A DNA stretch of 64,000 nt from Acidobacteriota bacterium (GTDB lineage Bacteria > Acidobacteriota > Vicinamibacteria > Vicinamibacterales > UBA8438), in contig VXME01000102.1 of assembly GCA_009861545.1 (NCBI GenBank), positions 1 through 64,000 on the forward strand. Direction: 5' to 3'. The notes under the pieces were generated by a model. The model saw only the letters and a list, made by a program, of their open reading frames with translations. It was not told the origin of the DNA and made no database searches. Positions 35,771 through 43,351 of the stretch are shown piece by piece. The translations under genes and the position numbers were made by a program. Position 1 is the first letter of the stretch, and each line of letters opens with the position of its first letter.

Positions 35771-37102
35771 ATGAAGACGCACAGGCTCGTGCTCGCGGCG
35801 GTTGCCTCGATTCTGGCCGGCGGCGCCCTGCCGGCGACGGCGCAGACGGCCGGCTCGAACGACGTCACGTTCGCAAGGGACATCGCACCGATTCTGCAGC
35901 GAAGCTGCCAGGCGTGCCACCGCAGCGGCAGCATGGCGCCGATGTCGCTGGTCACCTACCAGGAGGTGCGGCCCTGGGCCCGCGCCATCCGCGAGAAGGT
36001 GGCCGAGCGCAGCATGCCGCCGTGGCACATCGACAAGACGGTCGGCATCCGCGACTTCGCCAACGACATCTCGCTGAGCGACGCGGAGATCGCCGCGGTC
36101 GTGCGCTGGGTGGACGCCGGGGCGCCGCTCGGCAACCCGGACGACCTGCCGCCGCCGATCGAGTGGCCGGCGGACGACATCTGGCGCCTCGCCGCCGAGT
36201 ACGAGGAGCTCGGCGAGCCGGACCTCGTGGTCCGCTCGACCCCGTGGACGCAGCCGGCCGAGGGCCAGGACCAGTGGTACCAGCCCGTGGTCGAGACCGG
36301 GCTGACCGAGGATCGCTGGGTCAAGGCGCTCGAGGTGCGGCCGTCTCTGGAGGGCCGTCCCATCGTGCATCACGCGGTCACCTACCTGATGCAGGAGGAG
36401 AGCCCGGAGGACTTCGAGGCGGCCGTCGACGTGCCGGGCACCGGCTCCTACTTCACCGAGTTCGCGGTCGGCAAGATCGGCGACGTCTTCCGCGACAACA
36501 CCGGCAAGCTGCTGAAGGCCGGCTCGCGGATCCGCTACGACCTCCACTACCACTCGGTGGGCGAGGAGATCACCGACTCGACGGAGCTCGGCATCTGGCT
36601 GTACCCGAAGGGCTACGTGCCGAAGTACCGCGTCTACGCGCAGGCGATGGGCGTGCGGCAGGCCATGCAGACGCTCGACATCCCGCCCGGCCAGGTGACC
36701 GAGCACGAGGCGTTCGTCCCGCTGCGGTTCCCGGCGCGGCTCGAGAACTTCCAGCCGCACATGCACATTCGAGGCAAGTCGATGGCGATGGAGGCGATCT
36801 ACCCGAACGGCCGTACGGAGATGCTCAACTACGTCGACAAGTTCGACTTCAACTGGCACGTCAACTACGTCTACGCCGACCACTCCGCGCCGATCCTGCC
36901 GGCGGGCACCGTCATCAAGATCACGGCGTGGCACGACAACAGCACCGGCAACCGCGCCAACCCGGATCCGACGCAGTGGGTCGGCTGGGGCCAGCGCAGC
37001 TACGACGACATGTACCACGCGCACGTGAACGTGGTGTACCTCACCGACGAGGACTACGAGCAGATCGTCGCCGAGCGGACCGCGGCGACGGACAACGACT
37101 AG
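35771..37102 (+). CDS. Cytochrome c / copper type II monooxygenase-like protein, copy 1
   Basis: This 443-residue exported protein joins a cytochrome c-like domain to a PHM-type copper domain. After the Sec signal (1-25) comes FARDIAPILQRSCQACH with the heme site at residues 46-50. The second half has the paired histidines HH at 200-201, HxH at 259-261 and H330/H332 followed by Met338 (QPHMHIRGKSM). These match the copper ligands expected for ascorbate-dependent type II monooxygenases such as peptidylglycine hydroxylase (two His sites and a Met). The C-terminal YHAHVNVVYL is typical of the family. The reaction in bacteria is unknown; O2-dependent hydroxylation with electrons fed from the fused heme is a reasonable guess. 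It follows its partner gene by 55 bases. Confidence 0.85.
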   Translation: MKTHRLVLAAVASILAGGALPATAQTAGSNDVTFARDIAPILQRSCQACHRSGSMAPMSLVTYQEVRPWARAIREKVAERSMPPWHIDKTVGIRDFANDISLSDAEIAAVVRWVDAGAPLGNPDDLPPPIEWPADDIWRLAAEYEELGEPDLVVRSTPWTQPAEGQDQWYQPVVETGLTEDRWVKALEVRPSLEGRPIVHHAVTYLMQEESPEDFEAAVDVPGTGSYFTEFAVGKIGDVFRDNTGKLLKAGSRIRYDLHYHSVGEEITDSTELGIWLYPKGYVPKYRVYAQAMGVRQAMQTLDIPPGQVTEHEAFVPLRFPARLENFQPHMHIRGKSMAMEAIYPNGRTEMLNYVDKFDFNWHVNYVYADHSAPILPAGTVIKITAWHDNSTGNRANPDPTQWVGWGQRSYDDMYHAHVNVVYLTDEDYEQIVAERTAATDND

Positions 37103-37126
37103 CGCACGCTCCGGCTTTCGACCACG

Positions 37127-37159
37127 GAAGGACGCCGCTCATGCCGGGCGGCGTCCTTC
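37127..37159 (+). terminator. Terminator hairpin after the copper monooxygenase gene
   Basis: A perfect 12-bp stem (arms 37127-37138 and 37148-37159, nine-base loop) lies 24 bases past the stop. It covers an in-frame upstream ATG at 37141, which argues for the later start of the next gene. Confidence 0.75.
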
Positions 37160-37212
37160 ACGTCAGGGGCGAAATCGCCGGTCGACGGCCGGCGCAAGGT
37201 GCAGCAACGGCC

Positions 37213-38352
37213 ATGACTCTCACCCGCCTGCGTCCTGCGATCGCGACCTGCGCCGTTCTGCTCCTGACCGTATCCCAACCTCTCGACGAGACCGCGGCCG
37301 AGACTTCAGCCGGAGGCGGCTCGCAGTCGGCTTCCGTGCCGACGTTCGAGGTCGACCCCTTCTGGCCGCGGGAGCTGCCCGCGGACTGGCTCCTCGGCAA
37401 CGTCGTGGGCGTCGCCACCGATTCGAGCGACAACGTCTGGATCATCCACCGGCCGAACAGCCAGCGGGGGGGTGAGCACACACCGCCGGTGATCGCTTTC
37501 GACCCCGCCGGTAACGTCATCCACGCCTGGGGCAGCCCCGGCGACGGCTACGACTGGGGAACCCAAACGCACGGCATCCACGTCGACCATGAAGACAACG
37601 TCTGGGTCGGCTTCGGCGGCGGGCTCCCCTACGACCTGTCGACCCGTGCCACGACCGACAACGCGCACGTTCTGAAGTTCACGCCGGAGGGCGAGTTCCT
37701 GTTGCAGATCGGCGACTTCGGCAGGGGCACCGAAGGAAGTGGCAGCACGGAGTTCCTCGGCCAGCCGACGGACGTGTTCGTCGACCCCGCGAGCGACGAG
37801 GTCTATATCAGCGACGGCTATACCAACCGGCGGTTGATCGTCTTCGACTCGAACAGGGGTGAGTACAGGCGTCACTGGAGCGCCTACGGCAATCCGCCGG
37901 ACGATGGGTTGCAGCCCCGCTTCTCGCGGGACGGGCCGCTGCCGCAGCAGTTCAACACGCCGCACTGCGTCGGCCGCGCGGCGGACGGCCGCGTCTACGT
38001 CTGCGACCGCGGGAACCAGCGGCTGCAGGTGTTCGAACCGGATGGCACATTCGTGGCCGAAGCGCTGATCGCCGCGGAACTGCGTAACGGAACCGTCGGC
38101 GGCACACCGTGGGACCTGGCGTTCTCACGCGATCCAGCCCAGCGTTTCATCTTCGTCGCTGACGGCAGCAGCCACGCGGTCCACACGTTGTCGCGGGAGA
38201 CGCTCGAGGTCGTGGCCACGTTCGGCCGCCGCGGGCGGTGGGCGGGCCAGTTCGAATCGCCCCACAGCCTCGCCATCGATTCCCGGGGCAACCTCTTCGT
38301 CGGTGAGACCCTCGACGGCCGTCGCGTGCAGAAGTTCGTGCCGGCCCGGTGA
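37213..38352 (+). CDS. Exported NHL-repeat six-bladed propeller protein
   Basis: This 379-residue protein has a Sec signal (about 1-28) and NHL-type blades: LLGNVVGVATDSSDNVWIIH, GTQTHGIHVDHEDNVWVGF, FLGQPTDVFVDPASDEVYIS, FNTPHCVGRAADGRVYVCD and FESPHSLAIDSRGNLFVGE. The blade edges have the usual TNRRLIVF/NQRLQVFEPDG patterns. The ATG at 37213 is chosen because the hairpin upstream overlaps the other possible start. Peptidyl-alpha-hydroxyglycine lyases are also NHL propellers, and in animals they act right after copper monooxygenases. The neighbour here is a copper monooxygenase-like protein, so a two-step pathway is worth testing. It is convergent with a methyltransferase gene, four bases away. 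Confidence 0.83.
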   Translation: MTLTRLRPAIATCAVLLLTVSQPLDETAAETSAGGGSQSASVPTFEVDPFWPRELPADWLLGNVVGVATDSSDNVWIIHRPNSQRGGEHTPPVIAFDPAGNVIHAWGSPGDGYDWGTQTHGIHVDHEDNVWVGFGGGLPYDLSTRATTDNAHVLKFTPEGEFLLQIGDFGRGTEGSGSTEFLGQPTDVFVDPASDEVYISDGYTNRRLIVFDSNRGEYRRHWSAYGNPPDDGLQPRFSRDGPLPQQFNTPHCVGRAADGRVYVCDRGNQRLQVFEPDGTFVAEALIAAELRNGTVGGTPWDLAFSRDPAQRFIFVADGSSHAVHTLSRETLEVVATFGRRGRWAGQFESPHSLAIDSRGNLFVGETLDGRRVQKFVPAR

Positions 38353-38356
38353 GCCG

Positions 38357-39046
38357 TCAGCCGGACTTGCGGCCCACCACCACCGTCATTCCCACCTCGC
38401 GCCAGACGCACTCGGCGTCGAAGCCGGCCGAGGCAACGGCCGCCAGCTCGTCCTCGAGCGGGAAGTAGGTGTCCTCCTCAGCCCACTCCTCGAAGTGCCG
38501 GAAGGCCCGCTCCCGGGTGATGCCCTGTCTCACCATGTGATCGGCCCAGGCGCTCCAGATCGCTTCGCCCGCCGCCGGATCCGCCGGCATAGTGGCGTCG
38601 GCGTTGACGAAGACGCCGCCTGGATCGAGCGCATCGTGGATCCGCCGGTAGAGTGCCCGCTTGGCCTCCAGCGTCGGCACGTGGTGCAGCGCCAGGGACG
38701 CCGCAGCGCCGCTGCAGCGCGGCAACGCCGCGAGGAACGACGTTTCGGTGAAACGGACGCGCCCTGCGTAGGGCTCGAGCCTCGTCCGGGCCCGCGCGAG
38801 CATCTCCCGGTCCACGTCGATCAACTCGACGGTCCCGCTCGCGCCCGACTCGAGAATCGCCTCGGCGAGAGCCCCGGTGCCGCCCCCGAGGTCGAGCACC
38901 AGGCCCGAGGCCACGCGCACCAACTCGCGGGCGGCCACGTGGAGCATTTCCTCGTAACCGGGAATGAACTGCCGGATCGTCGCGTCGTAGGCGTCGATGG
39001 CGACGCGCAGATGACGGCGTACGGAGTGGGATGTGTCGTCCGCCAT
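38357..39046 (-). CDS. Class I SAM-dependent methyltransferase
   Basis: This 229-residue cytoplasmic protein is a typical class I methyltransferase. Motif I is clear (LVLDLGGGTGALAEAIL, about 50-66), followed by an acidic residue in VELIDVDREMLARAR for the SAM ribose, AASLALHHVP as motif II, and DALDPGGVFVNADA as motif III. The pattern resembles tRNA/ubiquinone-type or small-molecule methyltransferases. It is convergent with the NHL propeller gene and upstream of nothing on its strand. Substrate unknown. Confidence 0.88.
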   Translation of the reverse strand: MADDTSHSVRRHLRVAIDAYDATIRQFIPGYEEMLHVAARELVRVASGLVLDLGGGTGALAEAILESGASGTVELIDVDREMLARARTRLEPYAGRVRFTETSFLAALPRCSGAAASLALHHVPTLEAKRALYRRIHDALDPGGVFVNADATMPADPAAGEAIWSAWADHMVRQGITRERAFRHFEEWAEEDTYFPLEDELAAVASAGFDAECVWREVGMTVVVGRKSG

Positions 39047-39161
39047 GCCCGATTGCCGGCCGCCAGGCCGACGCTAACGAGTGAGCCCGAAGATGTCGGT
39101 CCCTGGGGCCGGCAGCGGCGACGCCGGCGCACTGGGGTTCATGGGGTGACGGCGGCGCTCC

Positions 39162-40055
39162 TCACGGCGTGACGGTGACGATGACGTCGGCGGTCGTGGC
39201 CAGGCCTCCGTCGTGCGCGATGGCGCGCAGCACGTAGTCGCCCGGCTCGGCGAACGTGGCCTCGGCGACCCAGCGGCCGTCCTCCGGCGGCTCGGGCGTC
39301 TTCCACCCGGGCGACCAGGGAGAATCGACGTTGTCGCGGGTGTCTTCCCAGACCTTGATCTGCGGTGGGTCGAACGTCACCGTCCCGGCGCCCCGGTAAA
39401 CGAACCACGACAGGCGGTGGCCGGTGGCGGTGTCGGTGGTAATGGGACGGGGATAGCGCGGATTCGACGAGATGGACCGGGCCCTCGGCTTGCCGTCATC
39501 GGTCGACAGCGCTACGAGTGACAGCGGCTCACCGGAAGGCACTGCAAGGTCTCTCCCGCCTTCGATCTCCAGCGTCGGCGGCTGGTTGTCGGGCAGCTCC
39601 GGCGTGGACCCGGCGGCCCCGCCCGCACCGTAGTTGGCCTGAATGACCAGATTGTCGATGAAGTAGTCGCGCTTCAACGTACCGTAGGCGCGCTCGGTCT
39701 GCCCGTTGGCCGTCAGTGTCCAGACGAGCTCCTTGTCGCCGAAGTCGGCAGGGACACGGATACGGAAGATGAACCGGTTGCGCCGCGGGTGGAAGCGGGT
39801 CGGCTGCCCGTGGTCCGGGCCGCCCGGCTCGATGCTGTTGTCGGGACCGACCGGGACGTCGATCTCCTCCTCCCAGTTCCGGTTCATGTATCCGAAGACC
39901 AGGTTGAACGACCCGTCGTCGTTGCGCTCCCAGCCCTCGTAGGCGGGCGAGATGGTCTGGCCCGTCGCGTACAACTCCTGGGCGAGCCCCAACGAAGGAG
40001 CCGCGAGCAGCGCTGCCACCACCACCGCGATGCCGAAACGGGCGGTACCGTTCAT
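39162..40055 (-). CDS. Exported partner of the cytochrome/copper-monooxygenase protein, copy 2
   Basis: This 297-residue protein is the paralogue of the protein at 34873: same Sec signal layout and the same landmarks SPAYEGWERNDDGSFNLVFG, MNRNWEEEIDVPVGP, GQPTRFHPRRNRF and RVPADFGDKELVWTLT, with a PKD/Ig-like end (FAEPGDYVLRAIAHDGG). A GAGAGG site supports ATG at 40055. It lies ten bases downstream of the copper monooxygenase gene, so here the copper gene comes first, opposite to copy 1. It therefore probably travels with that gene as a pair. Confidence 0.8.
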   Translation of the reverse strand: MNGTARFGIAVVVAALLAAPSLGLAQELYATGQTISPAYEGWERNDDGSFNLVFGYMNRNWEEEIDVPVGPDNSIEPGGPDHGQPTRFHPRRNRFIFRIRVPADFGDKELVWTLTANGQTERAYGTLKRDYFIDNLVIQANYGAGGAAGSTPELPDNQPPTLEIEGGRDLAVPSGEPLSLVALSTDDGKPRARSISSNPRYPRPITTDTATGHRLSWFVYRGAGTVTFDPPQIKVWEDTRDNVDSPWSPGWKTPEPPEDGRWVAEATFAEPGDYVLRAIAHDGGLATTADVIVTVTP

Positions 40056-40065
40056 GACGCGCCTC

Positions 40066-41463
40066 TCAGTTGCCGCCGCCAGCCGCGTCCGACCCGCCGT
40101 CCGAGCCGCAGGTGATGCAGCCGATGTCGCCGACGAGGTCACCGTCGTCGAGCGTCGACTCGCGCTCCGCGACCGCCTGCGCGAACTCCTCTTCGTCCAG
40201 GTAGATCGCCTGCATCAGGTTGATGAACATGTTGTCCACGGAGCGATGGCCCGAACCGGACCAGTTGCGCGGATCCGGGACGTTCGGATTCGTCGGCGAG
40301 TTGTCGAAGTACCCCTTCAGGTGGAGCACGGTGCCCTTCGGGAGCAGCGGCGCCGCATCGTCCTCGTACTTGTAGACACGCACCCAGTTGTGGTCGTAGC
40401 CAGCGCAGTTGAGCGTCCGCACGGTCGATCCCCAGATCGCGTCGAGACACATCCGGACGCCGGGCGCGTGCATGTGCGGCTCGAAGACGCTGATCTTCGC
40501 GTTCTCCGGCATGGTGAAGTACGCGTCCGCGCGCTGATTGGACTCCATCGGGCGGATGTCGAGGTCCGGGCCGTTGCCGAAGAAGAGGAGTTGCATCTCC
40601 TTGTCCGGCTCGTAGCCCCGCGGATGGAACTTGAAGCCCACGTCGATGTGGGCGCGCGTATCCGTCCCGTTCGCGTGCAGGTGCGTCGACGGAAACAGCA
40701 CCGTGGTGCCGGCCTCGAGCAGCCGGCCGGCCTGCGCGTCGAACACGTCGGCGTTGCGCCCTACCTCGTGCACGGGCCAACTCACCACGTCGCTCGGCTC
40801 GGCGTCCGGTCCGAGGGTGTAGAGCGCCGAGTGATGCACGACGAACAACCCCCCCACGGTGTCCGACCGCACGCCGCGCTGCAGGTCGTTGCGCTCCTTG
40901 TATTCGATCGCCGCCACGTAGCGGTCCTCGGTCAGTCCGGTCTCGACCTCGCCCAGGCTGCCCCACCAGTCGGGCGCGTCGCCCGCGATCTCGAACGCCG
41001 GCGACGACACGATCAGATCGGGTTCGCCGATTTCCCATTCGTCCACGTCGATGAACGGCGGCGGCTCCGGCATGTCGGCCGGGTCGCCCTGCGGCGCCCC
41101 GTTGTCGGCCCAACGGCCAATCGTGGCGATCTCGTCGTCGCTCAGCGACCAGTCGTCCTTGAACCGCTGGATGCCGATGTTCTTCTCGATGTACCAGGGG
41201 GGCATGACGCCCGGCTGGTCCCGCAGCCCGGTCCGGTACTTGATGGCGCGCGCCCAGGGCCGCACCTCTTCGTAGGAGATGAGCGACATCGGCGCGAGCG
41301 AGCTCGGCCGATGGCACTTCTGGCAACTCCGTTGCAGAATCGGCGCGATGTCCCGGCTGAACGTCGGGTCGTCCGGAACCTCCCCGGCGGACGCGGGAAT
41401 CGGCAACGCGAGCGCTATGATCGCGGCGGCGCCGCAGAGACCGACCAGCTTCGAAGTCGTCAT
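40066..41463 (-). CDS. Cytochrome c / copper type II monooxygenase-like protein, copy 2
   Basis: This 465-residue exported protein has the same architecture as the one at 35771. The heme site CQKCH is at residues 47-51 after FSRDIAPILQRS. The copper ligands line up at the same places: HH 210-211, HxH 261-263 and H330/H332 with Met338 (EPHMHAPGVRM). A C-terminal tail has CITC and a glycine/serine-rich end absent from copy 1. ATG at 41463 has GAGGA eight bases upstream; an in-frame ATG at 41478 is possible. The two genes of this pair are adjacent on the minus strand. Confidence 0.85.
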   Translation of the reverse strand: MTTSKLVGLCGAAAIIALALPIPASAGEVPDDPTFSRDIAPILQRSCQKCHRPSSLAPMSLISYEEVRPWARAIKYRTGLRDQPGVMPPWYIEKNIGIQRFKDDWSLSDDEIATIGRWADNGAPQGDPADMPEPPPFIDVDEWEIGEPDLIVSSPAFEIAGDAPDWWGSLGEVETGLTEDRYVAAIEYKERNDLQRGVRSDTVGGLFVVHHSALYTLGPDAEPSDVVSWPVHEVGRNADVFDAQAGRLLEAGTTVLFPSTHLHANGTDTRAHIDVGFKFHPRGYEPDKEMQLLFFGNGPDLDIRPMESNQRADAYFTMPENAKISVFEPHMHAPGVRMCLDAIWGSTVRTLNCAGYDHNWVRVYKYEDDAAPLLPKGTVLHLKGYFDNSPTNPNVPDPRNWSGSGHRSVDNMFINLMQAIYLDEEEFAQAVAERESTLDDGDLVGDIGCITCGSDGGSDAAGGGN

Positions 41464-41508
41464 GATGCGAATCCTCATACGTTTCCCGGAGCCTGAAGAC
41501 CAAGCTCG

Positions 41509-41514
41509 ATTATA
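41509..41514 (-). promoter_or_regulatory. TATAAT for the copper monooxygenase/partner operon, copy 2
   Basis: On the minus strand a perfect TATAAT gives a predicted start near 41502, a leader of about 39 bases before the ATG at 41463. No strong -35 was seen. Confidence 0.5.
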
Positions 41515-41656
41515 TCGCACGCGCCCCGGCCGGCGCCGCAGCGGACCGTGGCGCTTCGGATCAGCCTGTCCGCGGTCGGTACCGGCCACATGCAACCACA
41601 CTCCTTTCCTTCGGCTGGAACTTGCGTTCGTGGTGCGATAGCATGCCGGTCACGCC

Positions 41657-43351
41657 ATGAACAAGCGCTTTCATGCGCTCGCGCCGGCACTCTGCGCCCT
41701 GTTGACCGCGACGGACGCACCGGCGCTGACCGCGGGTGGCATCCACGCCGCTCCCGTTCGGCCCCGCGCCGCGCCGGTCTCGGTCGAGCTTTCGGCGCAG
41801 CAGGCTTCCGGCGGCGCGGCCCTGGCCGATCGGCGGCTCGCGGACGCGGCGCAGCGCCGGGAGGTCGAGGCGGTGCGGGCGCTGCTCGACGAAGGGATCG
41901 ACGTCGACGCGCCCCAGGCCGATGGAGCCACGGCGCTGGCGTGGGCGGTCCACTGGGACGATCTCGCGACGGCCGGTCTGCTGTTGGCCGCCGGCGCCGA
42001 TGCGAACGCCGCGAACGACCTCGGCGTCACGCCGCTGATGCTCGCCAGCCAGAACGCCAGCGTGCCGATGGTGGAGCTGCTCGTGCGGGCCGGGGCGGAT
42101 CCGAACGCGGCCCGCCCGGCGGGCGGGACCGCGCTGATGATGGCCGCGCGCTCGGGCGACGCGACCGTGCTGCGGCGGCTGCTCGCGGCCGGAGCCGACG
42201 TCGACGCGGCGACGAGGAGCGGGCATACCGCATTGATGTGGGCGGTTGCCGAACGGCACCCCCGCGCGGTGGCGCTGCTGGCGGAGGTCGGGGCCGACGT
42301 GCAGGCGCGCACCGCGGTGCATACGCCGCGGGCCCGGACGATCGTCCGCGAGGCGAAGGTGTTGAGCCGGTTCGAAGCCGTCAACCCCGCCGTGCTCCCG
42401 CGGGACGGGGACCGGGATCCCCCGCGGCCGGAGGGCGGATTCACGCCGCTGCTCTACGCGGTCCTGGCCGGTGACGCGCCGACCGTGCGCGTGCTGCTGT
42501 CCGCCGGTGCGGACGTCGACGATGCCGGACCCGACGGCGTCACCGCGCTGATGCTGGCCCTGGTGAAGCGCCACGAGGAGTTGGCCCTTCTCCTGGTCGC
42601 CGCGGGCGCGGATCCGCATCCGGCCGATGCCGGCTTCACGGCGTTGCATCTGGCCAGCGCCACCGGCAGCTTGGCCGTGGCCGAGGCGTTGCTCGCCCGC
42701 GGCGCGGATCCGGATGTCCGCCTCGAACGCCCGCAGCGTCTCACCAACTCGTTCGAGATCGGCGTCTTCACGTCTCCCGGCTCGGGACGGCTGACCCAGA
42801 TCGGCTCCACGCCGCTCATCGTGGCCGCCAAGTCCGCGGACGGCCGGATGATGCGCCTGCTGGCCGCGGCGGGGGCGGACCCGCACCTGACGACCGATGA
42901 CGGATCGAACGCCCTGATGCTCGCGGCCGGGCTCGGCAAGCGCGCCGCGACCGACATCACCTACTACGCCTGGACCGAGGAGAAGGCGGTGGAGGCGCTC
43001 GCCGCGGGGCTGGAGCTTGGCCTCGACGTCAACGCCGCCAACGCGCACGGCGAGACCGCCCTGCACGCCGCGGCCTACCACAACGCGAACCGCGTCATCG
43101 AATTCCTCGTGGACAACGGCGCGGACATCGATGCGCTGAACGCGGCCGGGCAGACGCCGCTGCGCCTCGCCGAGGGGCATCTGATCTGTTGCACCACCTT
43201 CGTGCGACACCCCGCGGCGGCGATGCGGCTGCGGGAGCTGGGGGCAGACCCCGCCGCCGGCATCCGGTTGACGTTCGGACTGACGAACTACGGCGATCGG
43301 GATCAGGCCGCGCCCGAGCCCCGCGGCCCTGCGGCCCGCACGGGACGCTGA
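41657..43351 (+). CDS. Exported ankyrin-repeat protein (module C)
   Basis: This 564-residue protein has a Sec signal region (about 1-48) and ankyrin repeats through most of its length. The shared order is TALAWAVHWDD, TPLMLASQNAS, ALMMAARSGD, HTALMWAVAERH, TPLLYAVLAGD, TALMLALVKRH, TALHLASATG, TPLIVAAKSADG, NALMLAAGLG and TALHAAAYHNANRVIEFL. A C-terminal spacer with two adjacent Cys (LICCTTFV) follows. The stop codon overlaps the DUF1592 start as TGATG, so it is directly coupled to that cytochrome. A TAGCAT hexamer 12 bases before the ATG is a possible -10 with no ribosome-binding site. Confidence 0.92.
   Translation: MNKRFHALAPALCALLTATDAPALTAGGIHAAPVRPRAAPVSVELSAQQASGGAALADRRLADAAQRREVEAVRALLDEGIDVDAPQADGATALAWAVHWDDLATAGLLLAAGADANAANDLGVTPLMLASQNASVPMVELLVRAGADPNAARPAGGTALMMAARSGDATVLRRLLAAGADVDAATRSGHTALMWAVAERHPRAVALLAEVGADVQARTAVHTPRARTIVREAKVLSRFEAVNPAVLPRDGDRDPPRPEGGFTPLLYAVLAGDAPTVRVLLSAGADVDDAGPDGVTALMLALVKRHEELALLLVAAGADPHPADAGFTALHLASATGSLAVAEALLARGADPDVRLERPQRLTNSFEIGVFTSPGSGRLTQIGSTPLIVAAKSADGRMMRLLAAAGADPHLTTDDGSNALMLAAGLGKRAATDITYYAWTEEKAVEALAAGLELGLDVNAANAHGETALHAAAYHNANRVIEFLVDNGADIDALNAAGQTPLRLAEGHLICCTTFVRHPAAAMRLRELGADPAAGIRLTFGLTNYGDRDQAAPEPRGPAARTGR

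Noticed and set aside
37141-37212. An upstream in-frame ATG for the NHL propeller
   Set aside because: It lies inside a perfect 12-bp terminator hairpin, and the signal peptide begins at 37213.
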